Positions 1 through 6,731 of a stretch of DNA of 14,468 nt are shown here, one piece after another. A model generated the notes under the pieces. The model ran no database searches and was not told the DNA's origin. It saw nothing but the letters and a program-made list of their open reading frames with translations. Source of the stretch: Frondihabitans sp. (GTDB lineage: Bacteria > Actinomycetota > Actinomycetes > Actinomycetales > Microbacteriaceae). The position numbers and the translations under genes are program-made. The DNA lies in NCBI GenBank assembly GCA_025464735.1, contig JAODMX010000536.1:1-14468 (forward strand), written 5' to 3'. The stretch's first letter is position 1, and each line of letters begins with the position of its first letter.

Positions 1-2
1 CC

Positions 3-740
3 GTCCGGCTTACGGGTCCCTTCTTCGAGATCGGCCCGAAGAACTTCCTTCGACGCGTCCAGCTCGAAGCCCTCGTCCGGGCTGCCGGGCTCGCGGCTGT
101 CGACTTCGGCGTGACCGTGGTCGTCACCGTTCCCACAGCACTCGTCGCGCCCATCGCCGATCTCCGGGCCGGGGTGCTCGTCTTCGCTCAGGGGGTGGCC
201 GCAGATCTTCCGGGGCCGTCGGTGGGCGTCGTCACGGTGGAGTCTCTTGTCGACGCCGGCGCCGACGGCGTGATGCTGAACCATGACAGCAATCCCCTCG
301 ACGACGAGACGCTGACTCGCACCGTTGCCCGGTCGCACGGCGGTGGACTGGCGACGATCGTCTGCGCCTCATCGGCCGCCGACAGCCTGCGTTTCGCCGC
401 ACTCGGTCCGAGCGCCGTCCTCTTCGAGCCGCCAGCCCTGATCGGGACTGCAAGTGACGGGCCGCGCGACTGGATCCAGAGCGCCAACCGAGAAGTCCGG
501 CAGCAGTATCCCGACGTGCTCATGATGCACGCCGGAGGGGTCGGAACACCGGCGATCGCTCGCTCCATCATGGCGGCCGGCGCCGACGGCACCGGCTCGA
601 CGAGCGGAGTTCTGACCGCCCCCGACCCACGCGCCGCAGCGCGGCTCTTCATCGCCGCGGCCCGAGCCGGCTGGGACGACCACCGAACCGACTCGGCGAA
701 CTCATCCACGAACCACCACCAAGAAGGAGAACCCTCATGA
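3..740 (+). CDS. Triose-phosphate isomerase-family sugar-phosphate isomerase (5' end outside window)
   Basis: The frame is open from base 3 to a TGA at 738-740, giving 245 visible residues. TIM-family enzymes are about 250-260 residues, so only a short N-terminus, including the usual catalytic lysine region, is missing. The TIM barrel landmarks are present: an early FEIGPKNF segment, the catalytic histidine in MLNHDS (codon 282-284), the catalytic glutamate in FEPPALIGT (codon 426-428), and a phosphate-binding GTGSTSG loop near the end. This branch resembles archaeal-type TIM and the EryH/LerI isomerases that act on L-erythrulose 1-phosphate better than housekeeping TpiA. The pairing with a polyol-type dehydrogenase supports a role in C4 polyol or related sugar catabolism, but the substrate is inferred. 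A housekeeping TpiA is less likely because no gapA/pgk neighbours are seen. The final four bases overlap the next start codon (ATGA), implying translational coupling. Confidence 0.8.
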   Translation, partial: VRLTGPFFEIGPKNFLRRVQLEALVRAAGLAAVDFGVTVVVTVPTALVAPIADLRAGVLVFAQGVAADLPGPSVGVVTVESLVDAGADGVMLNHDSNPLDDETLTRTVARSHGGGLATIVCASSAADSLRFAALGPSAVLFEPPALIGTASDGPRDWIQSANREVRQQYPDVLMMHAGGVGTPAIARSIMAAGADGTGSTSGVLTAPDPRAAARLFIAAARAGWDDHRTDSANSSTNHHQEGEPS

Positions 741-1504
741 ACATCAACTTCGCGGGTAAGACCGCCGTCGTGACCGGAGGAGGACGCGGCATCGGGCTGA
801 CGGTCGCTCGGTCCCTGGCCGCCGATGGCGCGGACGTCGCCCTGCTTGATCTCCTCGACAACGTCGAGGACACGGCTCAGCAGATCGCCGACGAGTTCGG
901 TGTGCGGGCATTCGGTCAGCGTCTCGACGTCACCGACCAGGACGCGACGAACGCTGCCTTCGCTGCGATCAGCGAGCGGCTCAGTGTCCCGCAGGTTCTC
1001 CTGACGGCGGCAGGCATCGAGATCAACGGGGACTCGATTGACGTGTCGGCCCGCGACTGGCGCAAGGTCATCGACGTCAATCTGACCGGCACCTTCTTCT
1101 CCGCGCAGGCGTTCGGTCGTGGCCTACTTGCGGCAGGTTTGCCCGGGAGCGCCGTCCTTGTCGCGTCGATGTCCGGATCCATCGTGAACGTGCCTCAGTG
1201 GGCCGCGTCCTACAACTCGTCCAAGGCGGCGGTCGCGCACCTCGGCAAGTCTCTTGCCGTCGAATGGGCGGCAGCGGGCATTCGAGTCAACTCGATGGCC
1301 CCCGGCTACGTCCTGACCGATCTGACCCAGCAGATCATCGATCGCGAGCCGGCTCTTCTCGAGGACTGGATCTCTCGGATCCCACAGGGCCGAATGGCGA
1401 CACCGGCTGACCTGACAGGGTTGGTGAGCTTTCTCGCCTCGGATGCATCCAGTTACCTGACCGGACAACAGATCACCATCGACGGCGGCTACACCTCGAT
1501 TTAG
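737..1504 (+). CDS. Short-chain dehydrogenase/reductase, probable polyol/sugar dehydrogenase
   Basis: A 255-residue classical SDR of usual family length. The cofactor motif TGGGRGIG lies at residues 13-20. Asp38 at the end of beta-2 favours NAD(H) over NADP(H). The catalytic residues are Ser146, Tyr159 and Lys163 (YNSSK), and the C-terminus has the common GQQITIDGGY ending. The start is fixed by AAGGAGA at 724-729 and by the ATGA overlap with the upstream isomerase gene. The sequence resembles the arabinitol/threitol/sorbose dehydrogenase branch, which oxidises a polyol to a ketose. Together with the EryH-like isomerase this suggests oxidation of a tetritol or pentitol in the cytoplasm. SDR substrates cannot be read from sequence, so the specific substrate is inference. 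The canonical NNAG motif is TAAG here (residues 90-93), a modest variation. Confidence 0.85.
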   Translation: MNINFAGKTAVVTGGGRGIGLTVARSLAADGADVALLDLLDNVEDTAQQIADEFGVRAFGQRLDVTDQDATNAAFAAISERLSVPQVLLTAAGIEINGDSIDVSARDWRKVIDVNLTGTFFSAQAFGRGLLAAGLPGSAVLVASMSGSIVNVPQWAASYNSSKAAVAHLGKSLAVEWAAAGIRVNSMAPGYVLTDLTQQIIDREPALLEDWISRIPQGRMATPADLTGLVSFLASDASSYLTGQQITIDGGYTSI

Positions 1505-1510
1505 CCGATA

Positions 1511-2101
1511 GTGTCCGGTCGTATGACTGCCATTCCGTGGAGCGCTGGGCGCTGGACACATCCACCCGTCGCGGTTCGCGAAGACGAGACCCGACTCCGG
1601 GTGATCGCCGCGGAGGGCAGCGACGCGTGGAGGATCACGTCGTACGGGTTCATCCACGACGACGAACATGCCCTGGTCGCGCCGCTCGGATCAGAGTTCG
1701 GTCTCGAGGTGACGTTCGCGGCGGACTTCTCGGAACAGTTCGATCAGGCGGGCGTCTTCCTCCGCGCTTCCGACAGGCACTGGGTGAAGGCCGGGGTCGA
1801 GTTCGCCGACGGCACCCTCCAAGTGGGAGCGGTCGTGACGAACGAGGTGTCCGACTGGTCGGTTGCGCCCGTTCCTACCTGGAGCGGCGCACTCGTAACC
1901 ATTCGCGTCAGCCGCTCGGGCGATGCACTCACTGTTCGCGCCAGAGCAGACGACGGGCCGTTCCGTCTCGTGCGGGTGGTGCCGCTCGATCCGGCAACGA
2001 CGCTCGAGGGCGGCCCGTTCTGTTGCGCCCCGACGCGCGCCGGGCTGGAGGTCGTCTTCCACGGCTGGCGCGTCACGGATCCGGATGGCTCATTGCATTG
2101 A
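1511..2101 (+). CDS. DUF1349 family protein
   Basis: A 196-residue protein matching the DUF1349 beta-sandwich family (concanavalin-like fold, related to yeast Ree1). Characteristic motifs are QAGVFLRASDRHWVKAGVEF in the middle, followed by a short SDWS segment. Members of this family are about 180-210 residues, so it looks complete. There is no signal peptide or membrane segment, so it is probably cytoplasmic. The start could be GTG 1511, six bases after the dehydrogenase stop, or ATG 1523; neither has a convincing ribosome site and coupled translation from the dehydrogenase is plausible. Its place at the end of a sugar catabolic operon agrees with the carbohydrate-associated contexts where this family often occurs. 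The biochemical function of the family is not established and I assign none. Confidence 0.75.
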   Translation: MSGRMTAIPWSAGRWTHPPVAVREDETRLRVIAAEGSDAWRITSYGFIHDDEHALVAPLGSEFGLEVTFAADFSEQFDQAGVFLRASDRHWVKAGVEFADGTLQVGAVVTNEVSDWSVAPVPTWSGALVTIRVSRSGDALTVRARADDGPFRLVRVVPLDPATTLEGGPFCCAPTRAGLEVVFHGWRVTDPDGSLH

Positions 2102-2124
2102 CCGACACTCGCCGACGGTAGACT
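2098..2124 (+). promoter_or_regulatory. Candidate lysR promoter
   Basis: TTGACC at 2098-2103 and TAGACT at 2119-2124 resemble sigma-70/HrdB-type -35 and -10 elements. The 15-base spacing is shorter than ideal, so the call is tentative. It overlaps the last bases of the DUF1349 gene and would allow the regulator to be transcribed separately from the catabolic operon. Confidence 0.3.
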
Positions 2125-2142
2125 GTTAAGTCAGCCTTATCA
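2124..2142. promoter_or_regulatory. Candidate LysR-type operator (T-N11-A dyad)
   Basis: TGTTAAG and CTTATCA are separated by five bases. They form an inverted repeat matching at six of seven positions, and its core TAAG-N5-CTTA satisfies the T-N11-A rule of LysR boxes (T2127, A2139). It lies 26 bases upstream of the lysR start and directly after the candidate -10, a position suited to negative autoregulation. Binding by this LysR protein is inference. Confidence 0.45.
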
Positions 2143-2167
2143 CTGGTCCGTAGTCGGCGAGGGGTCC

Positions 2168-3094
2168 ATGAGTTCGAACAACGTCACGCTCAAGCAGCTC
2201 CAGTACTTTGCCGTGCTGGGTCGCGAACTGAGCTACCGTCGCGCTGCCGAGGTGCTGTTCATCTCGCAGCCCGCGATCTCACTGGCCATCAAGCAGCTCG
2301 AACGCGAACTCGGCGTCCAGCTCCTGTTCCGCGATACCCGCTCCGTCGCCCTCACCGAAGCGGGACGGTCGTGGCTACCGAAGGTCGAAAACGCCCTCGC
2401 GGGCGTGAACGAGGTCATCGACGAAATGACCGACTGGTCGCGGGGGCTTCGGGGAACCCTTCGAATCGGATACCTGATCGGAACAGGCGCGGACCTCCTG
2501 AGCCGGTTCGTCACACAGTTCGAAGCGCAACACCCCGACATCGCGGTGGAGGCGGTCGAGTTCGACTTCGCTGACCCCACCGCCGGGCTGTCGTCGCGCA
2601 AGGTGGACGTCGCGCTCGTCCGCCCGCCCCTCGCGCTCGACGGATGCGCCATGATCACCGTCGCCAAGGAGACCTGGGTCACGTGTCTTTCCCGGGAGCA
2701 CCGGTTCGCCGGCCGGGAGTCGCTCTCGATCGGTGAGCTGCTCGACGAACCGATCATCGCCGCCCCCCTGAGTGCCGGATCCTGGCGCGACTACTGGATC
2801 GCGGCCGACGCCCGCGGCGATCAGCCGGCTCATGTCGCCGGCACGGCATCGACCTACGAGACCGAGTTCACTGCCGTATCGCGGGGCATCGGCATCAGCT
2901 TCACCACCTCGGGTGCCAGCAGGGACTACCAGCGCCCCGGCATCGTCTTCGTGCCTATCCGCGACCGCGAGCCCACCTACGTCGCACTGGCGTGGCCCAA
3001 AGAGGTCGTCTCGGGGCCGGTCGCGAGCTTCGTCTCGCTCGTCCAGCAGTCGGCCCTCCTCGCCGATGACCCCGGCGTGTCACTTCGCCGCTGA
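2168..3094 (+). CDS. LysR-family transcriptional regulator
   Basis: A 308-residue protein of normal LTTR length. The N-terminal winged helix-turn-helix spans about residues 5-65, with the typical signature AAEVLFISQPAISLAIKQLE followed by LGVQLLFRDTRSVALTEAG. A linker helix and a type 2 periplasmic-binding-like effector domain from about residue 95 complete the architecture. ATG 2168 is preceded by GAGGGG at 2159-2164. It follows a polyol/sugar operon on the same strand and probably controls it in response to a sugar intermediate; that target is inferred from position. A T-N11-A dyad upstream suggests autoregulation. The effector is unknown. Confidence 0.9.
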   Translation: MSSNNVTLKQLQYFAVLGRELSYRRAAEVLFISQPAISLAIKQLERELGVQLLFRDTRSVALTEAGRSWLPKVENALAGVNEVIDEMTDWSRGLRGTLRIGYLIGTGADLLSRFVTQFEAQHPDIAVEAVEFDFADPTAGLSSRKVDVALVRPPLALDGCAMITVAKETWVTCLSREHRFAGRESLSIGELLDEPIIAAPLSAGSWRDYWIAADARGDQPAHVAGTASTYETEFTAVSRGIGISFTTSGASRDYQRPGIVFVPIRDREPTYVALAWPKEVVSGPVASFVSLVQQSALLADDPGVSLRR

Positions 3095-3113
3095 TTCTCG
3101 CGTCCAGGCGGCG
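3086..3113. terminator. Candidate hairpin between convergent genes
   Basis: CGCCG-CTG (3086-3093) can pair with CAG-CGGCG (3105-3113) around an 11-base loop, leaving one bulged G at 3108. It covers the end of lysR and most of the 27-base gap to the convergent MFS gene, where a shared terminator would be expected. There is no T tract on either side, so it is not a textbook intrinsic terminator. Confidence 0.3.
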
Positions 3114-3121
3114 CAGGTGTC

Positions 3122-4522
3122 TCAGCCGACCGCGGTGCGCTTCAACGTACGGTCGAGGAACGTGATCAGCAGCAGCACGATGCTCACGCCGAGCATGATC
3201 CAGCCGATGACGCCGACACCCGCGTCGGTGGCGTGCTCGCGGAACACGATGCCGATGATCGCCGACGAGGCGATGGATCCGATGTACCCGAATGAGCGCA
3301 ACAGGCCGGATGCGGTGCCGAGCTGCTCGCCGGCGGCTTGGGTGTAGAGGGCCGTCTGGTTGCCGCTGATGCCCGCTCCCGTTGCGAGGCCGATGAGGAG
3401 GGTGACGATCAGCGTGAGTACGAGCCAGGCGTCGGTGTGGAGGAACAGAACGGCTACTCCGGCGGCGATGCACGCGACCGCGGCCAGCAGTAGGGGGCCG
3501 CGGATCAGGTTGCGGCGTGACACCGGGACCACCACGATGCCGGCCACGAGTGTCATCGGCAGCAGGAGGAGGCCCGCGCCGAGACCGGAGAGGCTCCTGG
3601 TGGCTTCGAGCCACTGCGTGATGCCGTAGAGCACGACGTAGCTGCAGAGGTTGACGATCGCGAATCGGAGGTAGGTGCGCGTCAGCGCCCGGTTGGTGGC
3701 GAGGAGACGCACGTCGAAGAACGGCGTTGCGGCTCTGCGCTCCCAGAAGACCAGCGCGACTGCGAGGATGACGGTGGCGATCAGGAAGATCCAATTGGCG
3801 TTTGGCAGCGATGAGAGGAAGAACAGCAGCGATGTCATGGCGGCCGCGAAGCCGACGATTCCCGTCACGTCCAGCGACGACGCGATCTCGCCGGCACTCC
3901 GACGTTTCGTCGCCAGGGCGTCCTTCGGGATCCAGAGCAGCGCAGCGATGAGCGCAATGACGGCGACGGGCACGTTGACGAAGAACACCGCGCGCCAGCC
4001 GAAGAGCGCAACCAGGACTCCGCCGATCGGCAGGCCCAGCGATGCGGTCACGACCCCTGCGATCTGGAGGCCGCCGAGAACGCCGCCCGGTGGTTTCTCG
4101 AGCCCGGCAGCCTGGGCGCGACGACGGATCAGCAGCATCGCGGTGGGGTAGGCGCACGACGTGCCCAACCCGATGAGGACTCGGCTGACCAGCAGGAGGG
4201 TCAGCGATGGCGCGAATCCGCCGACGACGCCGCCGAGGAGAACGAGCAGGATCCCGACCAGGAAGACGCGTCGAGGCCCGAAGACCTCTGCCGCCTTCCC
4301 AGCTGTCGGCTGTGCGATCGTCGTCGCCACGTAGAGCGCGGAGACGAGCGTTGCCGTCTGCCCGACAGGCACGTGCACGCCGAGGGCGATCGGAACGAGA
4401 GCCGTCGCGATCATCGAGCTGTTGATTGGGTTGAGCGCCGAGCCGAGGAAGAGCGGGGTGGTGAACCGCCAGGAGAAGGGGGTGCCCTGGATCGCGGTGG
4501 CGGGTGGGGTATTTGCAGACAT
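3122..4522 (-). CDS. MFS multidrug efflux transporter (DHA2-like)
   Basis: A 466-residue polytopic membrane protein with about 12-14 hydrophobic segments. A motif A-like loop GKAAEVFGPRR follows the second helix. A motif C-like SLGLPIGGVL stretch precedes FGWRAVFFVNVP, typical of drug:H+ antiporters of the EmrB/QacA (DHA2) type. The chosen start ATG 4522 has GGAG about seven bases upstream; a longer open frame to 4693 runs into marR and is not credible. It lies 76 bases downstream of a MarR repressor on the same strand, the standard arrangement for an efflux pump induced by its own substrate. The substrate is not predictable, and a metabolite exporter is equally possible. Confidence 0.88.
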   Translation of the reverse strand: MSANTPPATAIQGTPFSWRFTTPLFLGSALNPINSSMIATALVPIALGVHVPVGQTATLVSALYVATTIAQPTAGKAAEVFGPRRVFLVGILLVLLGGVVGGFAPSLTLLLVSRVLIGLGTSCAYPTAMLLIRRRAQAAGLEKPPGGVLGGLQIAGVVTASLGLPIGGVLVALFGWRAVFFVNVPVAVIALIAALLWIPKDALATKRRSAGEIASSLDVTGIVGFAAAMTSLLFFLSSLPNANWIFLIATVILAVALVFWERRAATPFFDVRLLATNRALTRTYLRFAIVNLCSYVVLYGITQWLEATRSLSGLGAGLLLLPMTLVAGIVVVPVSRRNLIRGPLLLAAVACIAAGVAVLFLHTDAWLVLTLIVTLLIGLATGAGISGNQTALYTQAAGEQLGTASGLLRSFGYIGSIASSAIIGIVFREHATDAGVGVIGWIMLGVSIVLLLITFLDRTLKRTAVG

Positions 4523-4560
4523 GGGGGTCTCCGATGGTGCGCCCGAGCGCGCCTGAGGTC

Positions 4561-4581
4561 GCGGCCACGCTCCGTGGTCGC
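4561..4581. other. Hairpin in the marR-MFS intercistronic region
   Basis: GCGGCCACG (4561-4569) and CGTGGTCGC (4573-4581) form a nine-position stem with one mismatch and a three-base CTC loop. No T run follows on the minus strand. It looks like an mRNA structure in the leader of the MFS cistron, possibly adjusting expression relative to marR, rather than a complete terminator. Confidence 0.4.
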
Positions 4582-4598
4582 GTACTGGATGGGTGAGG

Positions 4599-5033
4599 TT
4601 AGAGAAGTTCGGCGAGCCGTTGGAGCAGGGGAGCGGCGGAGCGGATCTGCTCCATCTCGTCGGAGGTGAAGTGGTTGTCGAGGGCGAGAGCAATGCGGTC
4701 CGTCAGCTCTCCGCGGCCGGTGCGAACGACTCTCGTTCCGTCGTCGGTGATGGTGAGGATGGAGCGTCGCCCGTCGGAGGGATCGGGCGAGCGCTCGAGC
4801 AGCTTGCGCGACTCGAGTGTAGAGACGGTCACGCCCATCGCCTGCGGCGAGATCTCTTCCCACCGTGCGAGGCCTGCCGTTGTGTCAGGACCATGGCGGT
4901 CGAGACGCGACAGCACCGATCGCTCCGGGAGCGTGACTTCGGATTTCTTGCTTTCGCGGACACGGCGGGTGAACAGGCTGACCGTCGCATGCACAGTGGC
5001 GGCGGTAGTTTGCGCCTCGTCTCCTGAAGTCAT
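4599..5033 (-). CDS. MarR-family transcriptional repressor
   Basis: A 144-residue protein of typical MarR size. The winged helix-turn-helix covers roughly residues 45-105, including the recognition-helix region EEISPQAMGVTVSTLESRKL and the wing RSPDPSDGRRSILTIT. N- and C-terminal helices for dimerisation surround it. It probably represses itself and the downstream MFS pump and is released by a small lipophilic or phenolic ligand, as is usual for the family. There is no Shine-Dalgarno sequence before ATG 5033. The promoter geometry (TTGCCA, 17 bases, TAAGCT, six bases, ATG) suggests a leaderless mRNA. A dyad at 5049-5068 overlapping the -35 and spacer is the best operator candidate. The gene begins only 41 bases after the upstream phosphoesterase gene but appears to be a separate unit. 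Confidence 0.9.
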   Translation of the reverse strand: MTSGDEAQTTAATVHATVSLFTRRVRESKKSEVTLPERSVLSRLDRHGPDTTAGLARWEEISPQAMGVTVSTLESRKLLERSPDPSDGRRSILTITDDGTRVVRTGRGELTDRIALALDNHFTSDEMEQIRSAAPLLQRLAELL

Positions 5034-5039
5034 ATTAGA

Positions 5040-5068
5040 AGCTTAGACTTGCAAATCTCACTTGGCAA
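5040..5068 (-). promoter_or_regulatory. Candidate marR promoter, leaderless
   Basis: Reading the minus strand, TTGCCA (5068-5063) and TAAGCT (5045-5040) are 17 bases apart. Six bases separate the -10 from ATG 5033, which places the predicted start of transcription at the A of the start codon. The absence of a ribosome-binding site supports this. Confidence 0.5.
5049..5068. promoter_or_regulatory. Candidate MarR operator dyad
   Basis: TTGCAAA-N6-TTGGCAA is an inverted repeat with six of seven positions matching per arm. Its 20-base length and TTGC/GCAA ends are like many MarR-family operators. It overlaps the -35 hexamer and part of the spacer of the marR promoter, so binding would block RNA polymerase. 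Confidence 0.45.
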
Positions 5069-5074
5069 TCTCGA

Positions 5075-6727
5075 TCAGGATCGTGCTTGCACGACGTCTT
5101 GCGTTCCGAAGAGGCCCCTGCCCCGATCCGAGAGAGTGTCGAATGCCGAGGAGACGGACACCGGGGCGGTCGCGTCGGGTTCGAAACGCGCCAGGACGAC
5201 GCCCAGGATCCCGAGCCCGGTCGGAGTCGGGGGCTGCGATCGCGCGACAGCGAGGGGGGCCGGGATCTGGGGAACGGTGGGGATGGCGAGCACGGGCCAG
5301 GTGTCCGCAGCCCGCGGTGTCGTCCTGTTCAGCGCCGGAGTCAAGGGGAGGGAGGCGACGTCGCGATCCGTGAGCGGTGCTAGCCCGTGCTGCGCGGAAA
5401 CTGTCGCGATGACGGAGGTGTGATCGACCTGATCGTTGATGACAGTGCCGGCGTCGGTCCACGCGGAGACGACGATCGACGGAACGCGGCAGCCGAGGCG
5501 ATCGAAGCTGAAGCCGCCCTCGCCGACTCGCCCGTCCGGCGGTGTCGCGCGTGGCGGCGGGACGTGGTCATACAGTCCGCCGGCCTCGTCGAAGGTGATG
5601 ATGAGAGTTGTGTTGTCGGCGTTGGAGCCGCCCGCGGTAGCGCTGCGCCTGATGGCCTCGTAGACGTCGGCGACGAGTGCCTCACCCGCGAGCATGTCGG
5701 CGACGCCCTGATTGAACGGCGTCTGCCCCTCGCGCGCGACGGTGCCCGGTGCGGTCGTCGGTGGGTGGAGGCTGTTGCGGTTGAAGATCATTCGCGGCTC
5801 GATGAACGAGTAGGCGGGAAGTCGCCCGGTGCGCGCGTCCGTCTCGAATTGGGCCATGCTGCGGAAGTTGCTTTGCCAGTACGGTTCGATCGACGGCGCG
5901 GCGAGGATCCCGGTCAGCGACACCGCCTGCGTCTCGTCGTAGTAGACGCGCCAGGGGAGCCCTGCGTCCTCGAGCCGGTTGAAGAGTGTGGGCACCGCGG
6001 GTGCATCGAGCCACTTCTGGTAGCCGCCGTGGGCGGCATTCGTGACGAATCCGTGCGAGGTCGCGGCATGGAAGAACGATCGGTTGCAGAAGGTGTTGGA
6101 GGGCACCGCAGAGAACCAGTGATCGAACACGCCGAACGACGTGGCGAGGGTCGTAAGGACCGGGAGGGCGTCGCGGGCAAACCCTCCCATCACCTGTCGG
6201 GCGTCGGCCAGCGACGCCGCATGGCCGTGGATCGCGCGGTAGTTGTCTTCGTAGTCTGTGACGAATCCGGTCATGGTCGCGGTCCCGCCAGGTCGTCGGG
6301 CACCGAAGAGTTGACGATCGACGTGGGTGAGATCTTCCCCCGCGTTGGTCGTCGGCTGGAGCAGCACCGTGTCGCGGCTCCCCGAGTACGGGTAGGCGGG
6401 CACGACGGTGCCGTCGGCTGCGACGTTGAACGATGGGTGCTGGTAGAGCCCTGCCACCTGCTGACCCGGCCTGAGCTCGGAGTCGCGATACAGCCATCCG
6501 AGCAGGTGGTCGTAGGACCGATTCTCGAGCATCAGGACGACGATGTGGTCGAAAGCGGGGTTCTTCGCGGGGTGCAGGTGCCCTTGCCCCTCCGTGATGA
6601 CGTTCGGATTTCCGGAGAACAGCCGGGTGCCCGCGGATCCCGCAGTGAAGAGACCGGCGGCACCCAATCCGGCACCCTTCAGAAATGTGCGACGATCGAT
6701 TCCCTGCCCGACGCCGCGCGTGGCCAT
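5075..6727 (-). CDS. Tat-exported phosphoesterase (phospholipase C / acid phosphatase family)
   Basis: A 550-residue enzyme of the phosphoesterase family PF04185, which includes mycobacterial PlcA-D and AcpA-type acid phosphatases. ATG 6727 is chosen because it places a twin-arginine signal at residues 11-18 (DRRTFLKG), followed by a hydrophobic, Ala/Gly-rich stretch to about residue 35; 16 further upstream residues in frame would run into the preceding gene. Family motifs are VLMLENRSYDHLLGW (metal ligands Glu68 and Asn69), VPSNTFCNRSFFHAATSHG in the middle, and TFDEAGGLYDHVPPP towards the C-terminus. It would hydrolyse phospholipid or other phosphate esters outside the cytoplasmic membrane. 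It starts four bases after the apbE stop and is probably the last gene of that operon. Whether it is a phospholipase or a phosphatase cannot be settled from sequence. Confidence 0.88.
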   Translation of the reverse strand: MATRGVGQGIDRRTFLKGAGLGAAGLFTAGSAGTRLFSGNPNVITEGQGHLHPAKNPAFDHIVVLMLENRSYDHLLGWLYRDSELRPGQQVAGLYQHPSFNVAADGTVVPAYPYSGSRDTVLLQPTTNAGEDLTHVDRQLFGARRPGGTATMTGFVTDYEDNYRAIHGHAASLADARQVMGGFARDALPVLTTLATSFGVFDHWFSAVPSNTFCNRSFFHAATSHGFVTNAAHGGYQKWLDAPAVPTLFNRLEDAGLPWRVYYDETQAVSLTGILAAPSIEPYWQSNFRSMAQFETDARTGRLPAYSFIEPRMIFNRNSLHPPTTAPGTVAREGQTPFNQGVADMLAGEALVADVYEAIRRSATAGGSNADNTTLIITFDEAGGLYDHVPPPRATPPDGRVGEGGFSFDRLGCRVPSIVVSAWTDAGTVINDQVDHTSVIATVSAQHGLAPLTDRDVASLPLTPALNRTTPRAADTWPVLAIPTVPQIPAPLAVARSQPPTPTGLGILGVVLARFEPDATAPVSVSSAFDTLSDRGRGLFGTQDVVQARS

Positions 6728-6731
6728 GGGA

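Noticed and set aside
2955..4568. Minus-strand open frame (537 codons) overlapping the MFS gene in another frame
   Set aside because: It is extremely Arg/Pro-rich and lacks hydrophobic helices, while the alternative frame gives a normal MFS protein.
4523..4693. N-terminal extension of the MFS protein up to 4693
   Set aside because: It overlaps the end of marR, has no transporter similarity, and ATG 4522 has its own GGAG ribosome site.
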